64,000 nucleotides of DNA, from NCBI RefSeq assembly GCF_013358405.1, contig NZ_CP054836.1, positions 1,798,001-1,862,000 of the forward strand, read 5' to 3'. A model generated the notes under the pieces. It did no database searches. It had not been told where the DNA came from and saw only the letters and a list, made by a program, of their open reading frames with translations. Numbering within the stretch: the stretch's first letter is position 1; the number at the start of each line of letters is the position of its first letter. This document shows, piece after piece, positions 18,331 to 26,917 of the stretch. A program made the translations under genes and the position numbers. The DNA comes from Oricola thermophila. Lineage in GTDB: Bacteria > Pseudomonadota > Alphaproteobacteria > Rhizobiales > Rhizobiaceae.

Positions 18331-19593
18331 ATGAAGAATCGGTTGGTAGCACGCTATGATGTCGAGAGCCCGCTTCCGCTGGCGAAGGTCGCCGAGGTCA
18401 TTGCTGGCGAACAGTCATCCGGTACCTTCATGCGGCTGCCCGGAGAAACAGACGCGCTGCGTGAACGTTCTGGCGCACGCGTTGAAGCATTGATCGAACG
18501 CTCAACTTCCGACAGCCCATCCCTGCCCTGCCGGATAGCGGGCAGCTGCTATACCCGCGGGGAAATCACCCTGTCGTGGCCGATAGAGAACATGGGTGCA
18601 TCGCTGACCAATGCGTTGGCCACGGTCGCCGGGAACCTGTTTGAACTGGCGCAGGTCTCGGCGCTTCGGCTGCTCGACGTCACTTTTCCGCAGGATTTCG
18701 CGTCTGCCTGCCCGGGCCCGGCATTCGGTGTTGCTGGCACGCGCGAACTGTCCGGCGTGGAGGGACGACCAATGATCGGCACGATCATCAAACCCAGCGT
18801 CGGCTTGACCGCGGACGAGACGGCCACGCTTGCAGGTCGTCTTGCCGAAGGCGGAATCGACTTCATCAAGGATGACGAACTGCAGGCCAACGGCCCTCAT
18901 AACCCGCTCGAGGAACGGGTGCAGAAGGTCATGAGGGTACTGAACGACCATGCGGATCGCACCGGCAGAAAGGTGATGTACGCCTTCAACATCACCGGCG
19001 AAGTCGACGAAATGAAACGCCACGCCGATTTGGTCGAGGCGGCTGGAGGCAGCTGTATCATGGTCAGCATCCATTCGGTCGGCCTTGCCGGTCTCGGCGC
19101 GATCCGGCGTCATGCCCGCCTCCCTCTCCACTGCCACCGAAACGGATGGGGGCTGTTTCAGCGCTCGCCCGATATCGGAATCAGCTATCGCGCCTGGCAG
19201 AAGTTTTGGCGCCTCGCGGGTGCGGATCATCTGCACGTGAACGGTATCGCGAACAAGTTTTCCGAAACCGACAATTCCGTGATCGACTCGGCACGTGCCG
19301 TTGGCGAGCCGTTGTTCGACGGCAACACGCCGACCATGGCGGCGATGCCGGTCTTTTCGTCGGGCCAGACCGCACTGCAAATGCCGGCCACTTTTGCTGC
19401 AATACGATCACCGGATTTCATCTTCTGTGCCGGCGGGGGTGTCATGGGGCACCCTCGGGGAATTGCCGGCGGCGTCGCGAGCCTTCGGGAAGCAGCGGAA
19501 GCCGCGAGCAAAGGCATCCCGCTGGAGGTTCATGCAGAGACGCATCCGGAGCTTGCAGCCGCCCTTGAAGCCTTCGCGAGCCGGATGTCATGA
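18331..19593 (+). CDS. RuBisCO-like protein acting on 3-oxo-isoapionate-4-phosphate (OiaT or OiaX type)
   Basis: 420 residues. Form-IV RuBisCO-like protein. The lysine corresponding to RuBisCO Lys175 is Lys154 in IIKPSVGL, while the next catalytic lysine (Lys177 of RuBisCO) is Ser156. The carbamylation/Mg2+ motif KDDE is intact at residues 180-183. Further motifs are HCHRNGWG and the loop-6 region CAGGGVMGHP. Because of the substitution it should not fix CO2. Known relatives in apionate clusters are OiaX (decarboxylase, giving L-erythrulose-1-phosphate) and OiaT (transcarboxylase/hydrolase, giving 3-phosphoglycerate and glycolate). No erythrulose-phosphate isomerase genes are nearby, which mildly favours OiaT. 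Its stop overlaps the kinase start (ATGA). Confidence 0.85.
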   Translation: MKNRLVARYDVESPLPLAKVAEVIAGEQSSGTFMRLPGETDALRERSGARVEALIERSTSDSPSLPCRIAGSCYTRGEITLSWPIENMGASLTNALATVAGNLFELAQVSALRLLDVTFPQDFASACPGPAFGVAGTRELSGVEGRPMIGTIIKPSVGLTADETATLAGRLAEGGIDFIKDDELQANGPHNPLEERVQKVMRVLNDHADRTGRKVMYAFNITGEVDEMKRHADLVEAAGGSCIMVSIHSVGLAGLGAIRRHARLPLHCHRNGWGLFQRSPDIGISYRAWQKFWRLAGADHLHVNGIANKFSETDNSVIDSARAVGEPLFDGNTPTMAAMPVFSSGQTALQMPATFAAIRSPDFIFCAGGGVMGHPRGIAGGVASLREAAEAASKGIPLEVHAETHPELAAALEAFASRMS

Positions 19594-20897
19594 GCGAAAG
19601 AATGCTGATTTCCTACTACGGAGACGACTTCACCGGCTCCACGGATGTCATGGAGGCGCTGTCGGCGAATGGCGTGCCAACAGTGCTCTTCACGCGAATA
19701 CCCGAATCGCAAGAGCGGTTGCGGTTCAGCGGGTACCGCGCGGTCGGCCTTGCCGGTCAGAGCAGGAGCCGTCCTCCCGATTGGATGGACAGAATGCTGC
19801 CGCAGGCATTCGACTGGCTGCGCTCGCTCGGGGCGGGATTTTGCCACTACAAGATTTGCTCGACCTTCGACAGCGCTCCGGGACGAGGATCGATCGGCCG
19901 GGCGATAGAAATCGGTCTGCGGACCTTCGGCCAGCACAGAACCGCCCTCATTGTCGGCGCGCCGCAACTGGGGCGATACACATTTGCCGGTCACCTGTTC
20001 GCAACCTACCGCGACAGCGTCTTCCGCATCGACCGCCATCCGGTCATGTCCCGCCATCCCGCAACTCCGATGAACGAATCCGACCTACTCGTTCACCTCG
20101 GCGCGCAAACAGACCTTCCATCAACATTGCTCGACCAGCTCGGACCGACAGGCCCAATCGCGGACGATAACCGTATCGTGCTCATCGATGTGCATGACAA
20201 CGCGACACAGGCGCGGGCTGGTGCCCTGGTTGCCGATCCCGCCAATGCACTCGGTCCTTTCATTGTCGGCTCTTCCGGCGTGGAATATGCACTATTGAGT
20301 GCATGGCGGGATGCCGGCTTGATCGGGAAACCAGGCACCCACGAGCCAGCGACGCCGAAAGACCGGATCGCTGTCGTTTCCGGCAGTTGTTCCGAAACTA
20401 CCGAGCGCCAGATCCGCGCGGCCGAACAGAACGGGTTTGCCGCGATATCCGTGGACTATGGGCGCATAGCCTCCGGCGAAGGCCTGGAACACGAACGCGC
20501 ACGTGCGCTTGACGGCGCGGCGAAAGCCCTACGGTCCGGGCTCAGTCCGATAGTCCACACCGCACTCGGGCCGCAAAGCGTGGCCACATCTGACGGCACG
20601 GTCGGCGACGACACAAGCGAACGCGTCGGCCGGTTCCTCGGCGCCTTGCTGGACACATTGCGCCGGGAGTTCTCGCTGGACCGATTGGTCATCGCGGGCG
20701 GCGACACGTCGAGCACGGCGCTCGGAGAACTCGACGTTGTCGCATTGACGCTGCGCCATCCGATCGCCGCGTCGCCAGGTTCTCCACTTTGCAACGCATG
20801 GACAAGGTCCCCCGGAGACACGTTCGAGATCGCCCTCAAGGGAGGCCAGATCGGAAACGACGACTACTTCATGCGGCTACGCGACGGGATGGTATGA
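19590..20897 (+). CDS. oiaK: 3-oxo-isoapionate kinase, DUF1537/four-carbon acid sugar kinase family
   Basis: 435 residues. Two-domain DUF1537 kinase: the N-terminal substrate domain begins with YYGDDFTGSTD, the acidic family motif, and the C-terminal nucleotide domain contains VVSGSCSETTERQI and VIAGGDTSS. In apionate catabolism this family phosphorylates 3-oxo-isoapionate to its 4-phosphate, the substrate of the RuBisCO-like enzyme encoded immediately upstream. The two genes overlap by four bases, implying a shared transcript. The family has many substrates (threonate, erythronate, denticate); the cluster is what points to OiaK. Confidence 0.82.
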   Translation: MSERMLISYYGDDFTGSTDVMEALSANGVPTVLFTRIPESQERLRFSGYRAVGLAGQSRSRPPDWMDRMLPQAFDWLRSLGAGFCHYKICSTFDSAPGRGSIGRAIEIGLRTFGQHRTALIVGAPQLGRYTFAGHLFATYRDSVFRIDRHPVMSRHPATPMNESDLLVHLGAQTDLPSTLLDQLGPTGPIADDNRIVLIDVHDNATQARAGALVADPANALGPFIVGSSGVEYALLSAWRDAGLIGKPGTHEPATPKDRIAVVSGSCSETTERQIRAAEQNGFAAISVDYGRIASGEGLEHERARALDGAAKALRSGLSPIVHTALGPQSVATSDGTVGDDTSERVGRFLGALLDTLRREFSLDRLVIAGGDTSSTALGELDVVALTLRHPIAASPGSPLCNAWTRSPGDTFEIALKGGQIGNDDYFMRLRDGMV

Positions 20898-20918
20898 GAC
20901 CGCACACAGCGGACCGCC

Positions 20919-21614
20919 TCAGTCATGCACCTCAAAGTAGTCGGGGTATTGAATACGTGCAGCCGCGAGGACTGTGCGAATATCGCCGATATGATCGCGC
21001 AATCGCCGCTCCGCCTCCGAAGGATCCCGCTGCTCGACAGCCGTTATAATGGCTTTGTGTTCCGCCAGAACACGGTGCCTGCGCCCCTCGGACAGGGTCA
21101 TGAAACGCACTCGGTCCATGTGAGCCTTTTGCTCCAGTATCAGCGTCCAGGCATGGCGGTGCCCAGCAATGTCGCAAATGGTCTCGTGCAGCGCCTCATC
21201 CAATGCGTGGAACTCCGCCCGAAGACCACAGCGCAGCGCGTCCGCCTGCTCAGCAAGGTTGTCCCGCAACCGGGCCAAGCCGGTGTCGTCGAGCCGCTTG
21301 ATGGCGAGCCGAAGGCACTCGACCTCAATCGCCGTCCGCGTGAACAATGCGTCCAGAACCGCCCTCTCCGAGATCGGCCTGATCAGCGTTGCGCGCTGGG
21401 GCCTGATCGACAGAAAGCCGAGCTTGGACAAACGAAAGAAAGCATCGCGCACAGGCTGACGTGAAACACCAAGCTGCCCCGCGACCTCGGTTTCCGAAAC
21501 CTTCGTTCCCGGGGGAAGTCTTAGAGAAACAACGGCATCATAGAGCGACCGGAACACCTTTTCGGTCGCCGAAATCGCCGAAGTATCGATGGGGGTGAGT
21601 GCGAGTTCGTTCAC
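20919..21614 (-). CDS. GntR-family (FCD) transcriptional regulator
   Basis: 231 residues from the GTG at 21614, chosen because GGAGA lies five bases upstream; an ATG 24 codons earlier lacks such a site. N-terminal winged helix with LGVSRQPVRDAF as recognition helix, then an FCD domain. It is divergent from uxaC and convergent with oiaK, so it probably represses the uronate operon in response to a uronate or KDG-type inducer. The apionate genes are a less likely target because they already have a GntR gene at the end of their operon. Confidence 0.87.
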   Translation of the reverse strand: MNELALTPIDTSAISATEKVFRSLYDAVVSLRLPPGTKVSETEVAGQLGVSRQPVRDAFFRLSKLGFLSIRPQRATLIRPISERAVLDALFTRTAIEVECLRLAIKRLDDTGLARLRDNLAEQADALRCGLRAEFHALDEALHETICDIAGHRHAWTLILEQKAHMDRVRFMTLSEGRRHRVLAEHKAIITAVEQRDPSEAERRLRDHIGDIRTVLAAARIQYPDYFEVHD

Positions 21615-21722
21615 TTTTTCTCCGGAGTTCGGTTGCCCAGACCATATAGAGCCGTTCAAGTTTTGACTCAACTGATCGCCTAGCATATTAGTTTGACGGA
21701 ATAGTCCTCGGAGTGCCGGCGA
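21615..21722. promoter_or_regulatory. Divergent regulatory region between the GntR gene and uxaC
   Basis: 108 bases hold the promoters of both genes. A possible plus-strand promoter is TTGACT (21663-21668) and ATATTA (21685-21690) with a 16-base spacer. TTGACTCAA within it is a small palindrome (TTGA-C-TCAA) overlapping the -35 box and could be a GntR-type operator. CGGAG lies upstream of the uxaC ATG. All assignments are by eye. Confidence 0.35.
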
Positions 21723-23129
21723 ATGCCCCTTACCGATCCGAACCGCCTGTTCCCGACCGAGCCGAAATTGCGGGATCTAGCCCGGGCGCTCCATGAGAGC
21801 ATCCAGAATCTGCCCATCATTAGCCCACATGGCCACTGCGATCCCCGATGGTTCGCCGAGAACGAGCGCTTCCCGAACCCGGCGGAACTTTTCGTCATAC
21901 CGGATCACTACGTATTCCGAATGCTTGTCAGCCAAGGCGTCGACATGACCGAGCTCGGCGTGCCGCGCATCGACGGCGGCGCGACCGAGACAGACCCCCG
22001 CAAGATCTGGCGGTTGTTCGCAGCGAATTACCACCTGTTCCGCGGCACGCCTTCGGCAATGTGGCTCGATCATTCCTTCGAACATGTATTCGGCCTCGAG
22101 GTACCGTTGTCCGCCGAAACGGCAGATCACTACCATGACAGAATCGAAGCTTGCCTAGCCCATGACGATTTCCGCCCCCGCGCGCTGTTCGACCGGTTCA
22201 ACATCGAGGTTCTGGCCACGACCGAGAGTCCGCTGGACGATCTGAAATGGCATCGCCGCATTCACGAGAGCGGATGGAATGGCAGGGTCATCACGACCTA
22301 TCGCCCCGATGATGTTGTCGACCCCGAGTTCGAGGGATTTGCCCGGAATGTTGCCCTGCTGGGGGAACTCACCGGCGAAGACACTAGCACCTGGAAGGGA
22401 TACCTGAACGCGCACCGCGCACGGCGAGCCTATTTCCGTGAATTCGGCGCAACCGCTACCGACCACGGTCACGCAACGGCGCGCACCGAGAACCTTTCGG
22501 CAATTGATGCCGAAGCACTGTTCCAGAAGGCACTCGCAGGGCGATGCACCGCCGAAGAGGCCGATGCCTTCCGGGGACAAATGCTGACCGAAATGGCGCG
22601 CATGAGCATCGAGGACGGCATGACACTGCAGATCCATCCCGGAGCGCGTCGCAACCACAACCGCGAGGTCTTTCACCGGCACGGGCGCGACAAAGGCTTC
22701 GACATTCCGGGCCGCACGGACTTCGTTGGCGCACTCAAACCACTTCTGGACGCGGTGGGGCTGGAGCGCGGTCTCACCGTGATTCTGTTCACGTTGGACG
22801 AGACCACCTATGGCCGAGAACTCGCGCCTCTGGCCGGAGCCTACCCCTGTCTGAAGCTTGGCCCGCCATGGTGGTTCTTCGACAGCTATGAGGGCATCCG
22901 CCGATTTCGCGAGGCCACCACCGAAACCTGCGGCTTCTACAATACGGTCGGATTCAACGACGACACCCGGGCGTTTTGTTCGATCCCCGCGCGGCACGAC
23001 GTCGCCCGTCGATCCGACTGTGCCTATCTGGCGACGCTCGTGGGTACGGGACGCATGCGGGAGAGCGAAGCATTCGAGGTCGCACGCGACCTCGCATACG
23101 GACTGGTCAAGGACGCCTATTGCCTTTGA
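21723..23129 (+). CDS. uxaC: Glucuronate/galacturonate isomerase
   Basis: 468 residues, the usual length of UxaC. It converts D-galacturonate to D-tagaturonate and D-glucuronate to D-fructuronate, the first cytoplasmic step of hexuronate catabolism. Typical features are PIISPHGHCD near residue 40 (metal-dependent amidohydrolase-type HxH), FNIEVLATTESP, the LQIHPGARRNHN segment and KLGPPWWFFDS. It opens the plus-strand uronate operon. Downstream a collapsed TRAP gene follows after 25 bases. Confidence 0.95.
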   Translation: MPLTDPNRLFPTEPKLRDLARALHESIQNLPIISPHGHCDPRWFAENERFPNPAELFVIPDHYVFRMLVSQGVDMTELGVPRIDGGATETDPRKIWRLFAANYHLFRGTPSAMWLDHSFEHVFGLEVPLSAETADHYHDRIEACLAHDDFRPRALFDRFNIEVLATTESPLDDLKWHRRIHESGWNGRVITTYRPDDVVDPEFEGFARNVALLGELTGEDTSTWKGYLNAHRARRAYFREFGATATDHGHATARTENLSAIDAEALFQKALAGRCTAEEADAFRGQMLTEMARMSIEDGMTLQIHPGARRNHNREVFHRHGRDKGFDIPGRTDFVGALKPLLDAVGLERGLTVILFTLDETTYGRELAPLAGAYPCLKLGPPWWFFDSYEGIRRFREATTETCGFYNTVGFNDDTRAFCSIPARHDVARRSDCAYLATLVGTGRMRESEAFEVARDLAYGLVKDAYCL

Positions 23130-23154
23130 CGGGCGTCGCCAACGGGAGGGGAGC

Positions 23155-23573
23155 ATGAGACATCGCTTGAGGAAGCCGGCAGCGCTCGCCGCAACAGCGG
23201 CAATGGGCACCTGGGCGCCGGCCCGCGAAAAAAAGTTGCGCTCTTCGGACGCCGGCCCTGACGGATACCCCTCGGCGGTGAATTACACGAGCGGGCTTCC
23301 CCAAGAAGACCCGGATGGCCGCGTCCGTCCAGCGATCGATCACTCTGCACAGGCTGGCGAATGGGTGGACACGACATGACCTCCAGTTCCGGCATCGGGC
23401 TTTGTACTCCGTCGGCAGGCGCTGTCCTGTTCGTCGGGCGTGCGGCCGGCCAGACCACGGCAACACGGACCATCCGCACGACATGGCCGTTCCATCCGGC
23501 AAGCGTCGGGACGCTGCTGCTTGTCACATTTGTGCCGGCGCTTTCGCTGTGGCTGCCATCGATCATGCGATAG
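23155..23573 (+). pseudogene. Collapsed TRAP transporter: binding-protein N-terminus joined to a DctM C-terminus
   Basis: An ATG at 23155 with a good RBS (GGGAGGGGAG) starts a 74-residue frame. It has a basic signal peptide, then LRSSDAGPDGYP and DHSAQAGEW, resembling residues about 30-75 of hexuronate-type TRAP binding proteins; it stops at 23379. From 23376, in another frame, GIGLCTPSAGAVLFVG, a WPF stretch and LLLVTFVPALSLWLP match the last 60 or so residues of a TRAP large permease. The rest of the binding protein, the small permease and most of the large permease are absent, consistent with a deletion of roughly 3 kb. Neither piece can function. Confidence 0.75.
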
Positions 23574-23582
23574 GAGAGAACG

Positions 23583-23897
23583 ATGCAAACAAGGACCTTT
23601 CCCCAGGTCGAAGCCGATACCGGCGTGACGCGCCAGGTGCTCGCCGACAGTCCCGAACTGATGGTCGTAGCCTTCACGTTCGAGAAAGGCGCTCGCGGCA
23701 GACGCCACAGCCATCCGCATGTCCAGTCGACTTACGTGGAACGTGGCCTGTTTCGCTTTTTCCTCGGTGAGGAAGCCTTCGACGTGGGACCGGGCGACAG
23801 CTTTGTCATCCCCTCCGGCGCGGAACACGGATGCGAATGCCTGCAAGCCGGTCGCCTGATTGACACCTTCACCCCGCGCCGCGACGACTTTCTCTGA
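23583..23897 (+). CDS. kdgF: Cupin protein KdgF (unsaturated uronate linearisation)
   Basis: 104 residues, a single small cupin as expected for KdgF. The metal-binding histidines appear in HSHPHVQ, and the second cupin motif in PGDSFVIPSGAEHGCE. KdgF converts the unsaturated 4,5-uronate released by pectate lyases and oligogalacturonate hydrolases to the linear ketouronate used by KduI. AGGAGA precedes the ATG. It lies directly upstream of kduI, which supports the assignment. No signal peptide is seen, so it is cytoplasmic. Confidence 0.88.
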   Translation: MQTRTFPQVEADTGVTRQVLADSPELMVVAFTFEKGARGRRHSHPHVQSTYVERGLFRFFLGEEAFDVGPGDSFVIPSGAEHGCECLQAGRLIDTFTPRRDDFL

Positions 23898-23923
23898 AGC
23901 TGCGCGCCAACCGGAGAGACCCA

Positions 23924-24748
23924 ATGCTCAAGACCGAGACCCGCTACGCCATTGATCCCGAATCCGCAAAGAACTTCGACACCACCCGGCTTCGCGACCA
24001 TTTCCACGTCGGAGACCTTTTCCGCCCCGGCGAAATCCGGCTCGTCTATACCCACTACGACCGGCTGATCCTCGGCTCGGCAGTGCCGTCCGGCGGCCAA
24101 CTGACACTCGAACAAATGCCGGAAACAGGCACACCCGGCTTTCTCGACCGGCGCGAGGCCGCTATCCTGAATATCGGCGAGCCGGGTACCGTGACGGTCG
24201 ATGGCGAATCCCATACGATCGATACCGGCGAAGTGCTCTATATCGGCATGGGATCGGGACCGATCACGTTCGCCGGCGCGGGCCGCTACTACGTGCTCTC
24301 GGCGCCGGCACATCGCAAATGCCCAACCCGCCTCATCCGGAAGGAGGATGCGCGACGTGTCGAGATGGGTGCATCGGAAACCGTCAACGAAAGGGTCATC
24401 ATCCAGTTTCTGCACCCGGAGGTCTGCGAAAGCTGTCAGTTGCTGATGGGCTACACGCAGTTCGCGCCCGGCTCCATCTGGAACACCATGCCGGCCCACC
24501 TTCATGACCGCCGCATGGAAGCCTATCTCTACTTCGATCTGCCGGAGGATGCGCGGGTGTTTCACTTCATGGGGCGCCCGGACGAGACCCGGCACATCGT
24601 GATGGCAAACGAGGAGGCGGTGATTTCGCCGCCATGGTCGATCCACTGCGGCGCCGGCACGGCTTCGTACACCTTCTGCTGGGCGATGGCCGGAGACAAT
24701 ATCGATTTCACCGACATGGACATGGTCGCAATGGAGGCGCTTCGATGA
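23924..24748 (+). CDS. kduI: 5-dehydro-4-deoxy-D-glucuronate isomerase
   Basis: 274 residues (E. coli KduI is about 278). It isomerises 5-keto-4-deoxyuronate (DKI) to 3-deoxy-D-glycero-2,5-hexodiulosonate. The zinc ligands are visible with the family spacing: His192, His194 and Glu199 in AHLHDRRME, and His241 in PWSIHCG. It follows kdgF by 26 bases, and its stop overlaps the kduD start (ATGA), so successive steps are translationally coupled. Confidence 0.95.
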   Translation: MLKTETRYAIDPESAKNFDTTRLRDHFHVGDLFRPGEIRLVYTHYDRLILGSAVPSGGQLTLEQMPETGTPGFLDRREAAILNIGEPGTVTVDGESHTIDTGEVLYIGMGSGPITFAGAGRYYVLSAPAHRKCPTRLIRKEDARRVEMGASETVNERVIIQFLHPEVCESCQLLMGYTQFAPGSIWNTMPAHLHDRRMEAYLYFDLPEDARVFHFMGRPDETRHIVMANEEAVISPPWSIHCGAGTASYTFCWAMAGDNIDFTDMDMVAMEALR

Positions 24749-25491
24749 ATTCCGCATTCCAGCTCAACGGCAAGCGCGCCCTGGTCTCGGGCGCCAATAC
24801 CGGCATCGGGCAGGCCATCGCGATCGGCCTTGCGGAGGCCGGCGCACATGTAGTCGCCGCCGGTCGCTCGCCATGCGACGAAACGGTCGATCGTATCAGG
24901 GGCGCGGGCGGAAGCGCCGAGGCATTCATGCTCGACCTCTCCGATCCGGCTGGCGCAGCGTCACGGCTGACCGAGGCGGGGGAACTGGACCTGCTGGTGA
25001 ACAATGCCGGCATCATCCGACGGGCGGAATCCGTGGACTACACGGAGGCGGACTGGGACGCAGTGATGGACGTGAACCTCAAGGCCGTGTTCATGCTCTC
25101 CCAAAGTTTCGCCCGGGAGGTCTTTGCACGCGGGTCCGAGGGGCGGATTGTCAACATCGCCTCGCTGCTCAGTTTCCAGGGAGGGATACGGGTTCCTGCC
25201 TACACCGCGTCCAAGCACGGGGTGGCGGGGCTGACCAGGATACTCGCCAATGAATGGACCGCACGCGGCATCAACGTCAACGCGGTGGCTCCGGGATACA
25301 TCGCAACCAACAACACCGCGGCATTGCGCGCCGACGAGAAGCGAAACGCCGAAATCCTCTCGCGCATCCCGGCCGGGCGCTGGGGCGAGCCGTCGGACAT
25401 AGCCGGCGCGGTCACGTTCCTTTGCGCGCCGGCGGCGAAATACGTCTCGGGTGCAGTGCTGAATGTCGACGGAGGCTGGCTTGCCCGATAA
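24745..25491 (+). CDS. kduD: 2-dehydro-3-deoxy-D-gluconate 5-dehydrogenase
   Basis: 248 residues from the ATG at 24745, which overlaps the kduI stop. Classical SDR: SGANTGIG for NAD binding, NNAG, IASLLSFQGG and the YTASKHG catalytic motif. It reduces 2,5-diketo-3-deoxygluconate to KDG. The NVDGGW C-terminus is typical of KduD. The length is normal. The end of the gene overlaps the start of uxuB. Confidence 0.93.
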   Translation: MNSAFQLNGKRALVSGANTGIGQAIAIGLAEAGAHVVAAGRSPCDETVDRIRGAGGSAEAFMLDLSDPAGAASRLTEAGELDLLVNNAGIIRRAESVDYTEADWDAVMDVNLKAVFMLSQSFAREVFARGSEGRIVNIASLLSFQGGIRVPAYTASKHGVAGLTRILANEWTARGINVNAVAPGYIATNNTAALRADEKRNAEILSRIPAGRWGEPSDIAGAVTFLCAPAAKYVSGAVLNVDGGWLAR

Positions 25492-26917
25492 GCCAAGGCT
25501 GAAACGCTCGGGACGGGCTCCGCGTACGGGCATCCTCCACCTCGGTCCCGGCGCCTTCTTTCGCGCGTTCAACGCGGTCTACACCGACGAGGCAATGGCG
25601 ACCGCGGGCGGCGATTGGGGAATTACCGCCGTTAGTCTCAGGAGCCCCACGGTGCGTGACCAGCTCGCGCCACAGGACTGCGTCTATACCTCCGTCGCAC
25701 GTAGCCCCGACGGGGACCGACCGAAAATCGTTGGCGCGATCAACCGGGTTCTTGTCGCGCCGGAAGCCCAAGAGGCGGTAATAGCAGCGATGGCCGATCC
25801 CGCGGTGCGTATCGTCTCAATGACAATCACCGAGAAAGGCTATTGCCACGAACCGGCCACCGGACGGCTCAATGCGGATCATCCGGACATCACCCACGAT
25901 CTCGCGCATCCCGCCACTCCGCGATCGGCTGCAGGCTTCATCGTCGCCGCCCTTAAACGCCGCAGAGCCAACGGATCACCCCCTTTCACCGTTCTGTCCT
26001 GCGACAACCTGCCCTCGAACGGACGGCTCGCGCAAAGCGTTGTGCTCGAATTCGCCGAAAGGGTCGATCCCAAGCTCGCCGATTGGATATCCGCACAGGT
26101 CCCCTTCCCCGCCACGATGGTGGACCGAATCACGCCTGCAACGACCGAGGGGGACATCACTCGCCTGGCCGAAGAAGCCGGTTACTGCGACCGGGCCTGC
26201 GTGGTGCACGAGCCTTTCCGCCAATGGGTCATAGAAGATCGCTTCGCGGCCGGACGCCCCGCTTGGGAAGAAGCAGGCGCGCAATTTGTCGACGATGTCG
26301 AAGCACATGAACTGATGAAGCTCAGATGCCTGAACGGCACTCATTCAGCTTTGGCATACCTGGGGTACCTAGCCGGGTTCGAAACCATTGCGGATACCGT
26401 GGCTGACGGCGATTTTTCCCGCTACTGCGAAAATCTCTGGACCGCGGAGATCGTGCCCACCATTCCGACTCCACAGGGCGAGAATCTCCATGTCTATTGC
26501 GCCACGCTGATGCAACGCTATCGCAATCCGGCCATCCAGCACAGGACCTGGCAAATTGCCATGGACGGCAGCCAGAAGCTGCCACAGCGCATCCTTGGCA
26601 CGATCCGCGACAATCTTGAAGCCGACCGGGTCCCGACAGGCCTCTGCCTCGCAGTGGCGGGCTGGATGCGCTATGTCGGCGGCGTTGACGAGAACGGCAG
26701 CTCGATCGACGTGCAGGATCCGCTAGCGGATCGTTTGCGAGCCGCGTCTGACAGCGCGACAGACCCGGAAGGCAAGGTCGCGGCCCTCCTCGCCATCGAA
26801 GAAGTGTTCGATCCCGCCCTCGCCGCAGATCCCCATTTCCGCGAAGCGGTCGTACGCGCCTACTCCGCTTTGGCCGAACGCGGCAGCGCCGCGTCAGTAA
26901 GGGAAGCAGCGAAATGA
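25481..26917 (+). CDS. uxuB: D-mannonate oxidoreductase (fructuronate reductase), mannitol dehydrogenase family
   Basis: 478 residues from the TTG at 25481. This start has GGAGG five bases upstream; an ATG at 25463 would add six residues but has no RBS. The N-terminal Rossmann segment is ILHLGPGAFFRA, the family form of the glycine-rich motif; LSCDNLPSNG and KLRCLNGTHSA are hallmark segments of the mannitol dehydrogenase family. It reduces D-fructuronate to D-mannonate with NADH. It overlaps kduD by 11 bases and uxuA by four, so the operon is tightly packed. Tagaturonate reductase is an alternative, but the adjacent uxuA argues for UxuB. Confidence 0.9.
   Translation: MPDKPRLKRSGRAPRTGILHLGPGAFFRAFNAVYTDEAMATAGGDWGITAVSLRSPTVRDQLAPQDCVYTSVARSPDGDRPKIVGAINRVLVAPEAQEAVIAAMADPAVRIVSMTITEKGYCHEPATGRLNADHPDITHDLAHPATPRSAAGFIVAALKRRRANGSPPFTVLSCDNLPSNGRLAQSVVLEFAERVDPKLADWISAQVPFPATMVDRITPATTEGDITRLAEEAGYCDRACVVHEPFRQWVIEDRFAAGRPAWEEAGAQFVDDVEAHELMKLRCLNGTHSALAYLGYLAGFETIADTVADGDFSRYCENLWTAEIVPTIPTPQGENLHVYCATLMQRYRNPAIQHRTWQIAMDGSQKLPQRILGTIRDNLEADRVPTGLCLAVAGWMRYVGGVDENGSSIDVQDPLADRLRAASDSATDPEGKVAALLAIEEVFDPALAADPHFREAVVRAYSALAERGSAASVREAAK

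Noticed and set aside
18331..19593. True CO2-fixing RuBisCO
   Set aside because: The second catalytic lysine is Ser, there is no small subunit or phosphoribulokinase, and the neighbours are apionate genes.
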